Source of the DNA: Aestuariibius insulae
GTDB taxonomy: Bacteria > Pseudomonadota > Alphaproteobacteria > Rhodobacterales > Rhodobacteraceae
DNA length: 64,000 bases
Direction of reading: 5' to 3'
Assembly (NCBI RefSeq): GCF_040783535.2
Contig: NZ_JBFONW020000005.1
Location: 310,001 to 374,000 of the forward strand
Shown here: positions 50,693 to 59,732 of the stretch, piece after piece
How the letters are laid out: every line of letters begins with the position of its first letter
Position numbering within the stretch: position 1 is the first letter of the stretch
Position numbers and translations under genes: made by a program
Notes under the pieces: generated by a model
Seen by the model: the letters and a program-made list of their open reading frames with translations, nothing else
Told to the model about the DNA's origin: nothing
Database searches by the model: none

Positions 50693-51817
50693 ATGAGTGA
50701 CGACCTTTCGCGCCGCCTTGCCGAACTGACCGCAGCACTGGACCGCCCGGCTCTGACCGAAGACGGTCAGCCGGATCTCGATCTTGCGCTTCAGATCGCG
50801 CAAGTCCGTGAGGATCTTGGGAACGATCACCCGGCGCTGGCAGCCCTCCTCACCCGGCTCGAAACACGTCTTGCGCAAGACAATGCCGCCCGCGATGTCC
50901 AGACGCAGATGGCCCAGCACGCTCGCGATCACTATGCGGATCGTCTGGTCGGGATGCGGCCAAGGCTTGCAAAGGCGGTCGAGGACCTCTTTGCCCGCAA
51001 ATCACGCACCGAACGCTGGTACGCCCGCCGAGCCTTTGATCGGCTGATGCAGTCCCGGGACCCGCTCTTTCCCGAGGAATGCCCCGAGGCGGCCCGCAAG
51101 GGCGCGCTCGATCTTATCCGGCACGACCCGCCCGCCATCGATGTGGTGCTGCCCACGCGGAACCGGGCCAAGCCGCTCATGCGGGCGATCACCTCGGCGC
51201 TGCTGCAATCGCTGGCGCCCCGGAAGGTCCTTGTGATCGACGATGGCAGCACCGACGCCACGTCGGAGATGATTGCCGCCCGGTTCGCGCCCTACCTCGC
51301 CTCCGGCCAGCTCGAGGTCGTCAAGACCATACCCCAGGGCGCTGCTGCCGCGCGCAACGAGGGGCTGAGGCGGGCCGAGGGCGATCTTGTCGCCTATCTC
51401 GACAGCGATAACCTCTGGGCACCTGATTGCCTGCTCTATCTCTCCGCCGCCCTGGCCCGGCAGCCGGAGCGGGACAGCGCCTATGGTGCGATCTGCCGGC
51501 ATAATCTCGACGATCACTGGAGCGATATTCTCTACTGCCCCTTCGACCGGTCCGCGCTGGAGCAGGAAAACTTCATCGATCTAAACGTGTTTGTGCATCG
51601 CAGGTCCAACCCAGCAACCGGGATCGGCTTCGATACCGGCCTGACGCGTTTGATCGACTGGGATTTTATCCTGACCGCGACACGGGATAGGGCACCAATC
51701 GCGGTTCCGGTGATTGGCGGGCATCACGTCGTCAGTACGGCGGCGCTCGGCAACATCACCCGGACTGAACCGCTGGAGCCGAATCTCGCGCAGATCCGGC
51801 GCAAATTGGACGGCTAA
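50693..51817 (+). CDS. Family 2 glycosyltransferase with N-terminal helical region
   Basis: This 374-residue protein has about 140 residues of predicted helical, charged sequence at the start ('RRLAELTAALDRPALTEDGQPDLDLALQIAQVREDLG', 'HARDHYADRLVGMRPRLAKAVEDLF'), then a GT-A domain: 'IDVVLPTRNRAKPLMRAITSALLQSLAPRKVLVIDDGSTD' and 'LVAYLDSDNLWAPDCLLYLSAALARQPERD' with the DxD-like metal site. The C-terminus 'WDFILTATRDRAPIAVPVIGGHH' is typical of the family. The donor and acceptor are unknown. It is the first gene of the surface-polysaccharide locus at the right end of the window. Confidence 0.88.
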   Translation: MSDDLSRRLAELTAALDRPALTEDGQPDLDLALQIAQVREDLGNDHPALAALLTRLETRLAQDNAARDVQTQMAQHARDHYADRLVGMRPRLAKAVEDLFARKSRTERWYARRAFDRLMQSRDPLFPEECPEAARKGALDLIRHDPPAIDVVLPTRNRAKPLMRAITSALLQSLAPRKVLVIDDGSTDATSEMIAARFAPYLASGQLEVVKTIPQGAAAARNEGLRRAEGDLVAYLDSDNLWAPDCLLYLSAALARQPERDSAYGAICRHNLDDHWSDILYCPFDRSALEQENFIDLNVFVHRRSNPATGIGFDTGLTRLIDWDFILTATRDRAPIAVPVIGGHHVVSTAALGNITRTEPLEPNLAQIRRKLDG

Positions 51818-51999
51818 CCCTTGGAGCCACCCGTCTTGGAGCGGGGCGGATGGCAGCTTTTGAGATGCTGGGTCAGTTCCGCCAGATCTTCCGCCTTCGC
51901 ACGGACGCTGCGGCGTAATTCATCGGCCTGATCCCGCAAGGCGCGGTTCTCCTGACACAGATGCTCGACATCGTCCGTCTCCGGAATGTCATCCGTCAT
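51814..51999 (-). CDS. Small coiled-coil protein
   Basis: This 61-residue protein is short and charged: 'DDVEHLCQENRALRDQADELRRSVRAKAEDLAELTQHL' has heptad-like spacing of Leu and Ala over about 35 residues, so a coiled coil is likely. A Lys/Ser/Gly tail follows. It overlaps the glycosyltransferase stop by 4 bases (CTAA) and the upstream minus-strand gene by 11 bases. Its role is unknown; the position suggests an accessory to the glycosyltransferases. Confidence 0.6.
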   Translation of the reverse strand: MTDDIPETDDVEHLCQENRALRDQADELRRSVRAKAEDLAELTQHLKSCHPPRSKTGGSKG

Positions 52000-52498
52000 G
52001 ACCGCTCCGTTCCTTGTGATCGAGAAGCTCCACCGCCGAGGCACCCACTTCGGGATGCTTCTGCACATATCGCAGCGTGTCGACCGATGGTCCCGGATTG
52101 CGCCCTTCGAAATGACCGCTGCTGGCGTAGTGCAGCGCGGGATCAAGCCCTGCCGCTGCAACATCCGGATAGGTTTTCAGATACCAGTCGGCGTCAAAGA
52201 ACCGAGACATCCGCACCCGCGCGGCCTCGGCCTGGGCCTCCGCCGGACCGCGACGGATCAGGCTGCGCCATCCCCGCCGACGTTGCAGATGCTGGATCTG
52301 GTGTTCGCGCAAGGCAAGCCGCGCGACAGCAAGGCTGCCGCCATGCATCCCCTCGACCTCGTCGCCCTCGATCGCATGAAGGCGTTTGGCCAGCAGACCC
52401 AGCTCGCGGTCCCGGCGCTCGATCTCGCGCTCCTGCGCGCTCAGGCGCCGGCGAAGATCGTCTTCGCCCACATCGGTCATGTCGTTTTCCCCTGACAT
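51989..52498 (-). CDS. Coiled-coil protein with DWYLKTYPDV motif
   Basis: This 169-residue protein has a helical N-terminus ('LRRRLSAQEREIERRDRELGLLAKRLHAIEGDEVEG') and a C-terminal segment 'FFDADWYLKTYPDVAAAGLDPALHYASSGHFEGRNPGPSVD'. The latter, roughly YLxxYPDVxxAGxDPxxHYxxxGxxEGR, is a short module that usually sits beside glycosyltransferase or rhamnan-synthesis domains in large proteins. Here it stands almost alone. The cognate enzyme is probably one of the neighbouring glycosyltransferases. ATG 52498 is kept; a second in-frame ATG lies six codons in. Confidence 0.72.
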   Translation of the reverse strand: MSGENDMTDVGEDDLRRRLSAQEREIERRDRELGLLAKRLHAIEGDEVEGMHGGSLAVARLALREHQIQHLQRRRGWRSLIRRGPAEAQAEAARVRMSRFFDADWYLKTYPDVAAAGLDPALHYASSGHFEGRNPGPSVDTLRYVQKHPEVGASAVELLDHKERSGHDG

Positions 52499-52569
52499 GC
52501 GCTTATCCTAGTTAATATCGTTCTGCGGCTCAAACAGTTTGGTGTCGCGGGCCTGTTTCGCTCAATTTA

Positions 52570-53859
52570 TCAAAGCCTAAGGTCGCTCTGCGCAATATCG
52601 AAGGCCGCCTTCATGTCAAAGAAAACGCCGTCCGGGCGCATCCCCGCAGTCAAACGCTGCACACCAAGGCCGGTCAGGGCGTCATGGGCCACGGCCAGGA
52701 TCACGGCGTCATAGTCCGCACCGTCCCCGGGAACCTCGGGCAGAAGCACGTGCCCGGTGATATCCGCCGCTTCCTGTTGCGAAACCGCCGGATCATGGAT
52801 GTCACAGGACATACCGTAGCTCTCGAGCGAGGCGATCAGATCCACCACCTTAGTATTGCGCAGATCCGCGCAGTTTTCCTTGAAGGTCAGCCCCAAAACA
52901 AGAACCCGAGCACCGCCGATCCGCAGACCCTTGCGGATCATCGCCTTGACCAGCCGCGTCACCGCATGGCGCGCCATTCCGTCGTTAATCTCACGCGAGA
53001 GGCGGATGATGTCTGGGATATGCCCCGCTGCCATCGATTTATGGACAAGATAGTAGGGGTCCACCCCGATGCAGTGCCCGCCCACCAGACCCGGCGAGAG
53101 CCGATTGAAGTTCCACTTCGTCGCCGCTGCATCAAGCACTTCGGTCGTGTCGATCTCCAGATGCGAGAACAGCACCGACAGCTCGTTGATCAGCGCGATA
53201 TTCACGTCCCTCTGGGTGTTCTCGATGATCTTAGCGGCTTCGGCGACCTTGATACTCGACGCCTTGTGCGTGCCCGCCTCGATCACGCTGGCATAGAGCG
53301 CATCGACAAAATCGGCGGCCTCGGGTGTGGACCCGGACGTGACCTTGACGATCTTGGTCAAAGGGCGGGTGCGATCGCCCGGATTGATCCGCTCGGGGCT
53401 GTATCCGGCAAAGAACCCCTTGTTCAGCCGCAGGCCCGACCGCGCTTCGACGAGCGGGATGCAATCATCCTCGGTCGCCCCGGGATAGACCGTGGATTCA
53501 AAGATCACGACATCCCCGTCCGAGATCAGACCGCCGACCATGTCCGACGCTTCCCTCAGGTGATGCAGATCCGGCTGACGATGAATGTCGATCGGGGTCG
53601 GGACCGCGATCACATAGACATTGCAGGATGCCAGATCGGCCGCATCGGCGGTGAAGGACAGCCGCTCTGCCGCGCGTAAGGCTTTGGGCTCGATCTCGCC
53701 TGTAGCGTCCGTTCCGTCTTCAAGCGCCCGAATGCGCTCCGGATCTACATCGTAGCCGACCGTGTCGTACCGGGCGCCGAAGGCCACGGCGAGCGGTAGC
53801 CCGACATAGCCAAGGCCAATCACCGCGATGCGGCATCGTTCAAGAGGGGGGAAAGGCAA
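52570..53859 (-). CDS. Nucleotide sugar dehydrogenase (TviB/WbpO-like)
   Basis: This 429-residue UDP-sugar dehydrogenase has the N-terminal NAD domain 'RIAVIGLGYVGLPLAVAFGARYDTVGYDVDP', the central 'EAAKIIENTQRDVNIALINELSVLF', and the catalytic Cys263 in GLVGGHCIGVDPYYL. The C-terminal UDP-binding domain carries 'ARVLVLGLTFKENCADLRNTKVVDLI'. The family oxidises UDP-GlcNAc or UDP-GalNAc at C6 to the uronic acid used in capsules, as in TviB and WbpO; the exact sugar cannot be told. It is divergent from the RTX gene across a 221-base gap. Confidence 0.93.
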   Translation of the reverse strand: MPFPPLERCRIAVIGLGYVGLPLAVAFGARYDTVGYDVDPERIRALEDGTDATGEIEPKALRAAERLSFTADAADLASCNVYVIAVPTPIDIHRQPDLHHLREASDMVGGLISDGDVVIFESTVYPGATEDDCIPLVEARSGLRLNKGFFAGYSPERINPGDRTRPLTKIVKVTSGSTPEAADFVDALYASVIEAGTHKASSIKVAEAAKIIENTQRDVNIALINELSVLFSHLEIDTTEVLDAAATKWNFNRLSPGLVGGHCIGVDPYYLVHKSMAAGHIPDIIRLSREINDGMARHAVTRLVKAMIRKGLRIGGARVLVLGLTFKENCADLRNTKVVDLIASLESYGMSCDIHDPAVSQQEAADITGHVLLPEVPGDGADYDAVILAVAHDALTGLGVQRLTAGMRPDGVFFDMKAAFDIAQSDLRL

Positions 53860-54080
53860 AGCGGAAGGACTTTCGAAAGGAGAGGTCTTTCGACGGCTTA
53901 TCGCAAGTCAGGCCGAAAGAGGAAAGCCGTTCCGCCAGCCTGACCGGTTCTCCACCGGGTTGAATGAAACTTTAGATGACTTGTTGGGAAAGCCCTTCGA
54001 AGCGCCACATTTCCGTACCGCCGTCTCCGCATCGCGCTCCAATATACTGCTGCGCCAACACAGCGATATGGGAGGCTCAG

Positions 54081-56843
54081 ATGGCGCGTTTTTCTTTTGT
54101 CGGTACAATCGGAGGTCTTGGCCTCCAGACCCCTGCGGCGATCGCAACCCTGTTTGAACGGTCGGATGGCCAGCTTGGGGTGGAGGATTTCGGCGCAGGC
54201 CTGTCGACAACCGTCGATGTCAGCGCGCTGGGCTTGTCGGTCCAGACCGGTCTTCCGATCAGCCATGGCAACGATGTGACGGGGTTCACTCTGGACGGAG
54301 AGAACAAGAACGTTCTGACGACCGTTCTGGACGCTGCCGCTGGTCTTGCAGCAGGTGAGGGCGACACCTCGGAGATGTCATCGTTGCATGTGCAGCTCAA
54401 CGGATCCCCGAGTTTCGTCAACGCGGCCGAGATGGTCGCCGCCAATGTCGGCGGAACCACATTCGTCTACATCGCAGGCTCCGCCGGTCAGGGCGTGTCG
54501 GTCTTTGAAAAGCAGGGCAACACGCTGATCTCCCGGGGGCACCAGGATGATGAAGGCGACGCCTATGCCAGCGGCATCACAGCAATGGCCACGGTCGAGA
54601 CGGGAGCGGGGACGTTCCTCTATGTCGGCTCGGGAACCGAACATGGCCTGTCAGGCTACCGCATCGGCACCGATGGCCGCCTCACCCATGTGGAGGACCT
54701 CGGTGCCGGGAACCAGCTTCCCGTCGGAGCAATCACCGCCATCGAACCAATCAGCATCGCCGGGGATCACTTCCTGATCGCGGCGTCTTCGATCACCTCC
54801 AGCCTGACGGTCCTGCGGATCGAGGACAACGGAGAGATGACATCGGTCGATCACGTTATGGACACGCTTGAGACGCGGTTCGGAACGGTCACTGCCCTCG
54901 ACGCGATCGAGGTGGATGGCCGCGTTTATGTCGTTGCCGGCGGCGGGGATGACGGACTGTCGCTTTTCACGATGCTGCCCGACGGGCACCTTGTCCATCT
55001 CGACACGATTGCCGACGACGCGCTTTCGTCGCTGAACAACGTCTCCGCGGTCGAGATCGTCGAAACCGCGGACGGTCTGCAGATCTTCGCCGCCTCCGCC
55101 GCCGAGGCCGGGGTTTCGCAGTTTTCCGTGGATCTGTCCGCGCAGGGACGCACCATTACCGGCGAGGCGGCACGAACGAGCAGCACCGCCTCCGACGATA
55201 TCCTCCAGCTCGATGACGGTGGCGGCTTCGTGACCCTTCGCGGCGGCAACGACGTCGTGCTGGACGGTGCGGGCCTCGACACGATTCTCGGGCAAGGGGG
55301 GCGCGACACCTTCGTCTTTACCAAAGACGGCCAGGACGATGTGATCCGTGATTTCCGCCTGAACGAGGACCGGCTCGACCTGTCGATGATCGCACCCTTC
55401 TATACCATCGATCAGATCAATTTCCTGCCCCATGACGGCGGTGTCATCCTCGATTTCGGCGGCGAGCGCCTCGTGATCGAAACCGCGAATGGCCGGTCGC
55501 TCGAGCGGTCGGATTTCGCCCCTCACCATTTCGTGGGGCTCACCCGCTTTGACGTCGCACCCGAGGAAGAGCGGTCGCCGATGCCCGATCCGATCGCGCC
55601 TCCCCCCCCGCGAGAGGATCCCGTGACCACCCCCTACGAGGATCCGACCCCTGAACCGGAGGAGACCCCCGCCCCTCCGCCCAGCAGGGAGTTTGAAGGC
55701 GATGGAGCCGATAACCGGTTCGGCGGCACCAGCGCGAACGAATCCTTCAACGGACGCGGTGGCGACGATCTCTTCATCGGTGGCGGCGGCGCCGACCGCT
55801 TCGATGGCGGACGCGGTATCGATACGGTCAGCTATGCGGGCACGCGAGAAAGCGTGACCATCGACCTTAGCGACCCGTCCAATAACGGAGGCGCGGCGCG
55901 TAACGACAGCTTTACCTCGATCGAGCGGATCATCGGATCGGAGACTCGTGATTTTATCTACGGCACCCCGGAGGACGACGTTCTCGATGGCGGCGGCGGC
56001 AACGACTGGATCCAAGGCGGTCGCGGCGACGACCACATCATCGGCGGCGACGGCAACGACGAGATTATGGCCGAAGCAGGTGACGATCTGATCGAAGGCG
56101 GCCGAGGCGACGATACGCTCTCGGCCAGCGATGGGAACGACATCGTTTATGGCGGCGAGGGTCGGGATAATATGGGCGGCGGCGAAGGCAACGACCGGAT
56201 CTACGGCGGCGACGGCAACGATACGATCGGCGCGGGTCCAGGCGACGACTGGCTCGACGCGGGCGACGGCAACGACATCACCTCCGGCGGCCCCGGTCAG
56301 GACACTGTGATCGGCGGGGCGGGCAACGATACGATGGCCGGCAGCTTTGGAACGGACCATATCGAAGGGGGCGACGGCGACGACATGCTGGGCGGCGGCT
56401 ACGGCTTTGACGTCATGTATGGCGGCAACGGCAACGATTCGATCGGATCTGGCTATCATGCCGACACCGTCTACGGTGAGGCTGGCAACGACTTCCTCAG
56501 CGGCGAGGACGGCGACGACTATCTCGACGGCGGATCTGGGGATGATCGGATCAATTCCGGGAAAGGCAACGACACCCTTGTCGGCGGGACCGGCCGGGAC
56601 ACCTTCATCTTCCACCCGTGGGAAGGGCGTCAGGTCGACACGATCCGCGACTTCGAACCCGGGATCGATACGATCTCGATGATCGCGCCCGGCCGCTCGG
56701 TTTATGAAAAATATGGCGGCCTTACCATTCGCTCTGCCACGGTGGAAGGAACGTCCGGAACCGAGATTGTGAGCGGCGAGACGACGATCCGTTTGCGGGA
56801 CATCAAGCCAAGCGAGATCGAGATCGACGACTTCAGCTTCTGA
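54081..56843 (+). CDS. RTX protein with N-terminal beta-propeller
   Basis: This 920-residue acidic protein has no signal peptide, as usual for type I secretion. Residues 30 to about 380 hold repeated blade-like strands such as 'TFVYIAGSAGQGVSVFEKQGNTLISRG', 'TFLYVGSGTEHGLSGYRIGTDGRLTHVEDLG' and 'RVYVVAGGGDDGLSLFTMLPDGHLVHLD', similar to lactonase-type propellers. A first RTX stretch ends near 433, a Pro-rich linker covers about 494-537, and calcium-binding GGxGxDx repeats fill 538-853, followed by a 67-residue C-terminal secretion region. GGGAGG precedes ATG 54081. It may be a surface adhesin or an enzyme with a propeller catalytic face; neither is shown. Confidence 0.88.
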   Translation: MARFSFVGTIGGLGLQTPAAIATLFERSDGQLGVEDFGAGLSTTVDVSALGLSVQTGLPISHGNDVTGFTLDGENKNVLTTVLDAAAGLAAGEGDTSEMSSLHVQLNGSPSFVNAAEMVAANVGGTTFVYIAGSAGQGVSVFEKQGNTLISRGHQDDEGDAYASGITAMATVETGAGTFLYVGSGTEHGLSGYRIGTDGRLTHVEDLGAGNQLPVGAITAIEPISIAGDHFLIAASSITSSLTVLRIEDNGEMTSVDHVMDTLETRFGTVTALDAIEVDGRVYVVAGGGDDGLSLFTMLPDGHLVHLDTIADDALSSLNNVSAVEIVETADGLQIFAASAAEAGVSQFSVDLSAQGRTITGEAARTSSTASDDILQLDDGGGFVTLRGGNDVVLDGAGLDTILGQGGRDTFVFTKDGQDDVIRDFRLNEDRLDLSMIAPFYTIDQINFLPHDGGVILDFGGERLVIETANGRSLERSDFAPHHFVGLTRFDVAPEEERSPMPDPIAPPPPREDPVTTPYEDPTPEPEETPAPPPSREFEGDGADNRFGGTSANESFNGRGGDDLFIGGGGADRFDGGRGIDTVSYAGTRESVTIDLSDPSNNGGAARNDSFTSIERIIGSETRDFIYGTPEDDVLDGGGGNDWIQGGRGDDHIIGGDGNDEIMAEAGDDLIEGGRGDDTLSASDGNDIVYGGEGRDNMGGGEGNDRIYGGDGNDTIGAGPGDDWLDAGDGNDITSGGPGQDTVIGGAGNDTMAGSFGTDHIEGGDGDDMLGGGYGFDVMYGGNGNDSIGSGYHADTVYGEAGNDFLSGEDGDDYLDGGSGDDRINSGKGNDTLVGGTGRDTFIFHPWEGRQVDTIRDFEPGIDTISMIAPGRSVYEKYGGLTIRSATVEGTSGTEIVSGETTIRLRDIKPSEIEIDDFSF

Positions 56844-56852
56844 CAACGCAGC

Positions 56853-57659
56853 TCACATATTGACGATATCGCGGTAGCTGTGGCGCAGGAAGATAAGCCC
56901 GAGGACCAGACAGGTGAAACTGATCCCGAAGACATAGAGGATCGAGACATAGTCGCCCGAATAGGTCGCATAGATCCCCTGCCGGACCGCGCCGATCGCG
57001 TGGATTAGCGGATTGAACCATAGATAGTCGCGGAACGGCTGCGGGACGGTGTCGAACAGAAAGAAGATGCAAGAGATGATGAAAAGCGGCCGGTTAAGGA
57101 TACCCCAGCTCCGCTCCCACATCGGTGACATCGCAAAAAGATAACAATTCAGTGTTCCGACGCCGAGCCCCAGCATCAGCGCCATTCCCAGACCTGTGGC
57201 AATCGCCGAGTAATTCAGGATCGCCGTCAGATCGAACCAGACGATGATACTCGTCAGGACGATCACGAAAACGGCAAGCTGGGTCAGCGCGGTCAGTAGG
57301 AAACGCGCGATCAGCGCATCCATGAAGGTCACGCCGGGATAGAACAGCAGCGGTTTCGAGAACCGGATCGCACCCGCGATCTTGCCGCTCATTTCCATAT
57401 ACATCAAGTAGGGCAGCATTCCCGACGCATAGAAAAGCGGGAAGCTGTCGCCCATCGGCGGCGCCCGGAACGCCAGCGAAAAGATGAACGTCATCAACAT
57501 GATGCCGCCGACCGGCTCGAGGATGGCCCACAGATATCCCAGCGCCGACCGCCCATAAGTCGTCGACATTTCGCGTAGCATCAGCGCAATAATCGTGCGC
57601 CCGGACTTGACAGGCCAGGACGAACGCGGGACGGCTCGGGAGCGGGGCATACTCGTCAT
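56853..57659 (-). CDS. kpsM: Polysaccharide ABC export permease, KpsM-like
   Basis: This 268-residue inner-membrane protein has the ABC-2 polysaccharide-export layout: a cytosolic N-terminus 'GRTIIALMLREMSTTYGRSALGYLWAILEPVGGIMLM' with the family's signature before the first helix, then about six helices, ending 'GIYATYSGDYVSILYVFGISFTCLVLGLIFLRHSYRDIV'. It moves capsular polysaccharide across the inner membrane. The cognate ATPase and chain protein lie 0.1-2 kb away on the plus strand, an unusual divergent arrangement. ATG 57659 or the ATG three codons on could be the start. Confidence 0.92.
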   Translation of the reverse strand: MTSMPRSRAVPRSSWPVKSGRTIIALMLREMSTTYGRSALGYLWAILEPVGGIMLMTFIFSLAFRAPPMGDSFPLFYASGMLPYLMYMEMSGKIAGAIRFSKPLLFYPGVTFMDALIARFLLTALTQLAVFVIVLTSIIVWFDLTAILNYSAIATGLGMALMLGLGVGTLNCYLFAMSPMWERSWGILNRPLFIISCIFFLFDTVPQPFRDYLWFNPLIHAIGAVRQGIYATYSGDYVSILYVFGISFTCLVLGLIFLRHSYRDIVNM

Positions 57660-57736
57660 CGGGGGCGGTTGGTCTTTCCGTTCAGCCTTTGATAGATGGT
57701 GAAATTATCGTCTAACAGGCGCAAACAGCATAAGCG

Positions 57737-59041
57737 ATGGGCCCGAAGTTGAAAGAGCAGAGATCACAGCCGCAGAACGAGCAGGGCCCCGACGATCAGC
57801 CGGACCGCATCGCGCCGCGCATCGCCGCCGTCGAGGATGGCAAACCCCTCAAGCCCCTCAAATCACTTGAGGAACCGGCGCTCAAGGCGATCCCGCCCGC
57901 GCCCGCCGCCGAGCCGGGACAGAAGCTGGCCGCCCGCGCAACGATGAAGCGGCGGCATTACGGGGCGATCCTGTCGTTCCTCCTTATCGTCCTGCTGCCC
58001 ATCGGCGGCGCGGCCTATTACCTCTACGAGATCGCGAAAGAGCAATATGCCTCGACCGTCGGCTTTGCCGTACAGACAGAGGACATGCCGTCCGCCGTCG
58101 AGCTTCTGGGCGGCATCACAGAGCTAGGGGGCAGTTCCTCCTCTTCGGACACCGATATCCTCTACGAGTTCATCCAAAGCCAGGAGATGGTGCGGCTGAT
58201 TGACGAGCAGCTGGATCTCAGCTCGCGATATGTGGCGGAGGAGGACCCCGTCTTCAGCATGTCGCCGGATGCCAAGATCGAAGAGATGACCGACTATTGG
58301 CAGCGTATGGTCAAGGTCTTCTACGACGGCTCAAGCGGCCTGATCGAAATTCGCGTCCACGCCTTCTCTCCCGAGGATGCGACCGCCATCGCGAACGCGA
58401 TCTTCGACGAGAGCAATCGGATGATCAACGAGATGTCGGCGATCGCGCGCGACGACGCCACACGCTACGCCGCCGAAGAGCTGGAACGCGCCAGCCAGCG
58501 CCTCAAAGAGGCCCGTCAGGTCTTCACGCAGTTCCAGACCCGCACGCGGATCGTGGATCCCCAGGCGGATGTTGTCGGGCAGATGACCGTGATGAACACG
58601 CTTCAGACCCAGCTTGTCTCGACCCAGATCGAGCTGGATCTTCTGCTGGCCACGACCAACAGCTCCGACCCTCGGATCCAAAGCCTGGAGCGCCGGATCG
58701 ACGCGATCAGCGATCGGATCGAGGCCGAGAAGCGAAGCCTCGTGGAATCCGACAACGAACTCGACAACGCCTATTCCGAGCTTCTGGGCGAATACGAGGC
58801 GCTAGCCGTCGACAAGGAGTTTGCGCAGGCCACCTGGCTGTCGGCCTCCGCCTCCTATGACGCCGCGCAGGCCGAAGCGGTCCGGACCTCCCGCTATCTT
58901 GCCAACTATATCGGGCCGACCCTCGCGGAGACATCGCAATATCCGCGGCGAACCCTGATCCTGCTGCTCATCAGCGGCGCGCTCTTCATGAGCTGGGCAA
59001 TCCTGACCCTCGTCTTCTATTCCCTGCGCGACAGAAAGTAA
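57737..59041 (+). CDS. kpsE: Capsule export inner-membrane protein, KpsE-like
   Basis: This 434-residue protein has an N-terminal cytosolic region, a membrane helix 'YGAILSFLLIVLLPIGGAAYYLYEI', a periplasmic stretch 'EDATAIANAIFDESNRMINEM...' with a long coiled coil ('RYAAEELERASQRLKEARQVFTQFQTRTRIVDPQ' onward), and a C-terminal helix 'RTLILLLISGALFMSWAILTLVFYSL'. This is the KpsE/BexC/CtrB form that links the inner-membrane exporter to the outer membrane. It is followed by kpsT after 16 bases and is divergent from kpsM. Confidence 0.9.
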   Translation: MGPKLKEQRSQPQNEQGPDDQPDRIAPRIAAVEDGKPLKPLKSLEEPALKAIPPAPAAEPGQKLAARATMKRRHYGAILSFLLIVLLPIGGAAYYLYEIAKEQYASTVGFAVQTEDMPSAVELLGGITELGGSSSSSDTDILYEFIQSQEMVRLIDEQLDLSSRYVAEEDPVFSMSPDAKIEEMTDYWQRMVKVFYDGSSGLIEIRVHAFSPEDATAIANAIFDESNRMINEMSAIARDDATRYAAEELERASQRLKEARQVFTQFQTRTRIVDPQADVVGQMTVMNTLQTQLVSTQIELDLLLATTNSSDPRIQSLERRIDAISDRIEAEKRSLVESDNELDNAYSELLGEYEALAVDKEFAQATWLSASASYDAAQAEAVRTSRYLANYIGPTLAETSQYPRRTLILLLISGALFMSWAILTLVFYSLRDRK

Positions 59042-59057
59042 CGGAAGCCGCGCCGAT

Positions 59058-59732
59058 ATGGTCCGTCTCGAGAACCTGACCAAGACCTATATCCTGAACG
59101 GCAGGCACAAGGTCGTCGCCGACAACATCAACGCGGTCTTTCCGTCCCGAACGGTCGTCGGTCTTCTGGGTCGGAACGGTGCGGGCAAATCCTCCCTGCT
59201 GCGCATGATCGCGGGCACGATGCGCCCCGATAGCGGGCGCGTCACGACGACCGGCCAGATCTCCTGGCCCGTCGGCTTTGCCGGCAGCTTTCACGGAGAG
59301 CTGACAGGCGCGCAGAACGTCCGGTTCATCGCGCGCGTCTACGGCGTCGACACCGACGATCTGGTCGAGGCGGTGCGCGACTTTGCCGAGCTGGGCCAGC
59401 ACTTCCACCTACCGGTCCGCAGCTATTCCTCGGGGATGAAGGCTCGACTGGCTTTCGGGGTCTCCATGGGCATCGATTTCGACACCTATCTCGTGGACGA
59501 GATCACCGCCGTCGGCGATGCCTCATTCCGGGAGAAAAGCGAGCGTGTGTTCTTTGACCGGATGGAGAATAGCGGCGCCATCGTCGTCTCGCACGGTCTG
59601 GGCCAGATCGAGCGGTTGTGCCAGCATGCCGCCGTCATCGAAGACGGCAAGCTGACTTATTTCACGGACGTCAAAGCGGGTATCAAGTATCACCAGCAAG
59701 TGATGAAACAGGCCGTCAAGCAGATCAACTGA
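59058..59732 (+). CDS. kpsT: Capsule ABC transporter ATPase, KpsT-like
   Basis: This 224-residue ATPase has Walker A GRNGAGKS near residue 37, a signature 'SYSSGMKARLAFG', and Walker B 'TYLVDEITAVGDASFREKSERVFFDRM'. 'SWPVGFAGSFHGELTGAQNVRFIARVYGVD' is typical of polysaccharide export ATPases. It powers the KpsM permease. The stop abuts the stop of the convergent metalloprotease gene without a gap. Confidence 0.94.
   Translation: MVRLENLTKTYILNGRHKVVADNINAVFPSRTVVGLLGRNGAGKSSLLRMIAGTMRPDSGRVTTTGQISWPVGFAGSFHGELTGAQNVRFIARVYGVDTDDLVEAVRDFAELGQHFHLPVRSYSSGMKARLAFGVSMGIDFDTYLVDEITAVGDASFREKSERVFFDRMENSGAIVVSHGLGQIERLCQHAAVIEDGKLTYFTDVKAGIKYHQQVMKQAVKQIN

Noticed and set aside
53860..54080. CTTTCGAAAG palindrome and CGAAAG/CTTTCG pair in the RTX upstream region
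   Set aside because: Short and common in such DNA; no second copy near a related gene, so no regulator site is claimed.
55690..56640. Tandem repeats suggestive of an array element
   Set aside because: They are codons for RTX nonapeptides in a long open frame, not a CRISPR array; no constant repeat and spacer pattern.
54651..56846. 731-codon antisense frame over the RTX propeller gene
   Set aside because: Mirror of the GGxGxD repeat coding; the valine/isoleucine/alanine repeats it shows are the complement of RTX codons.
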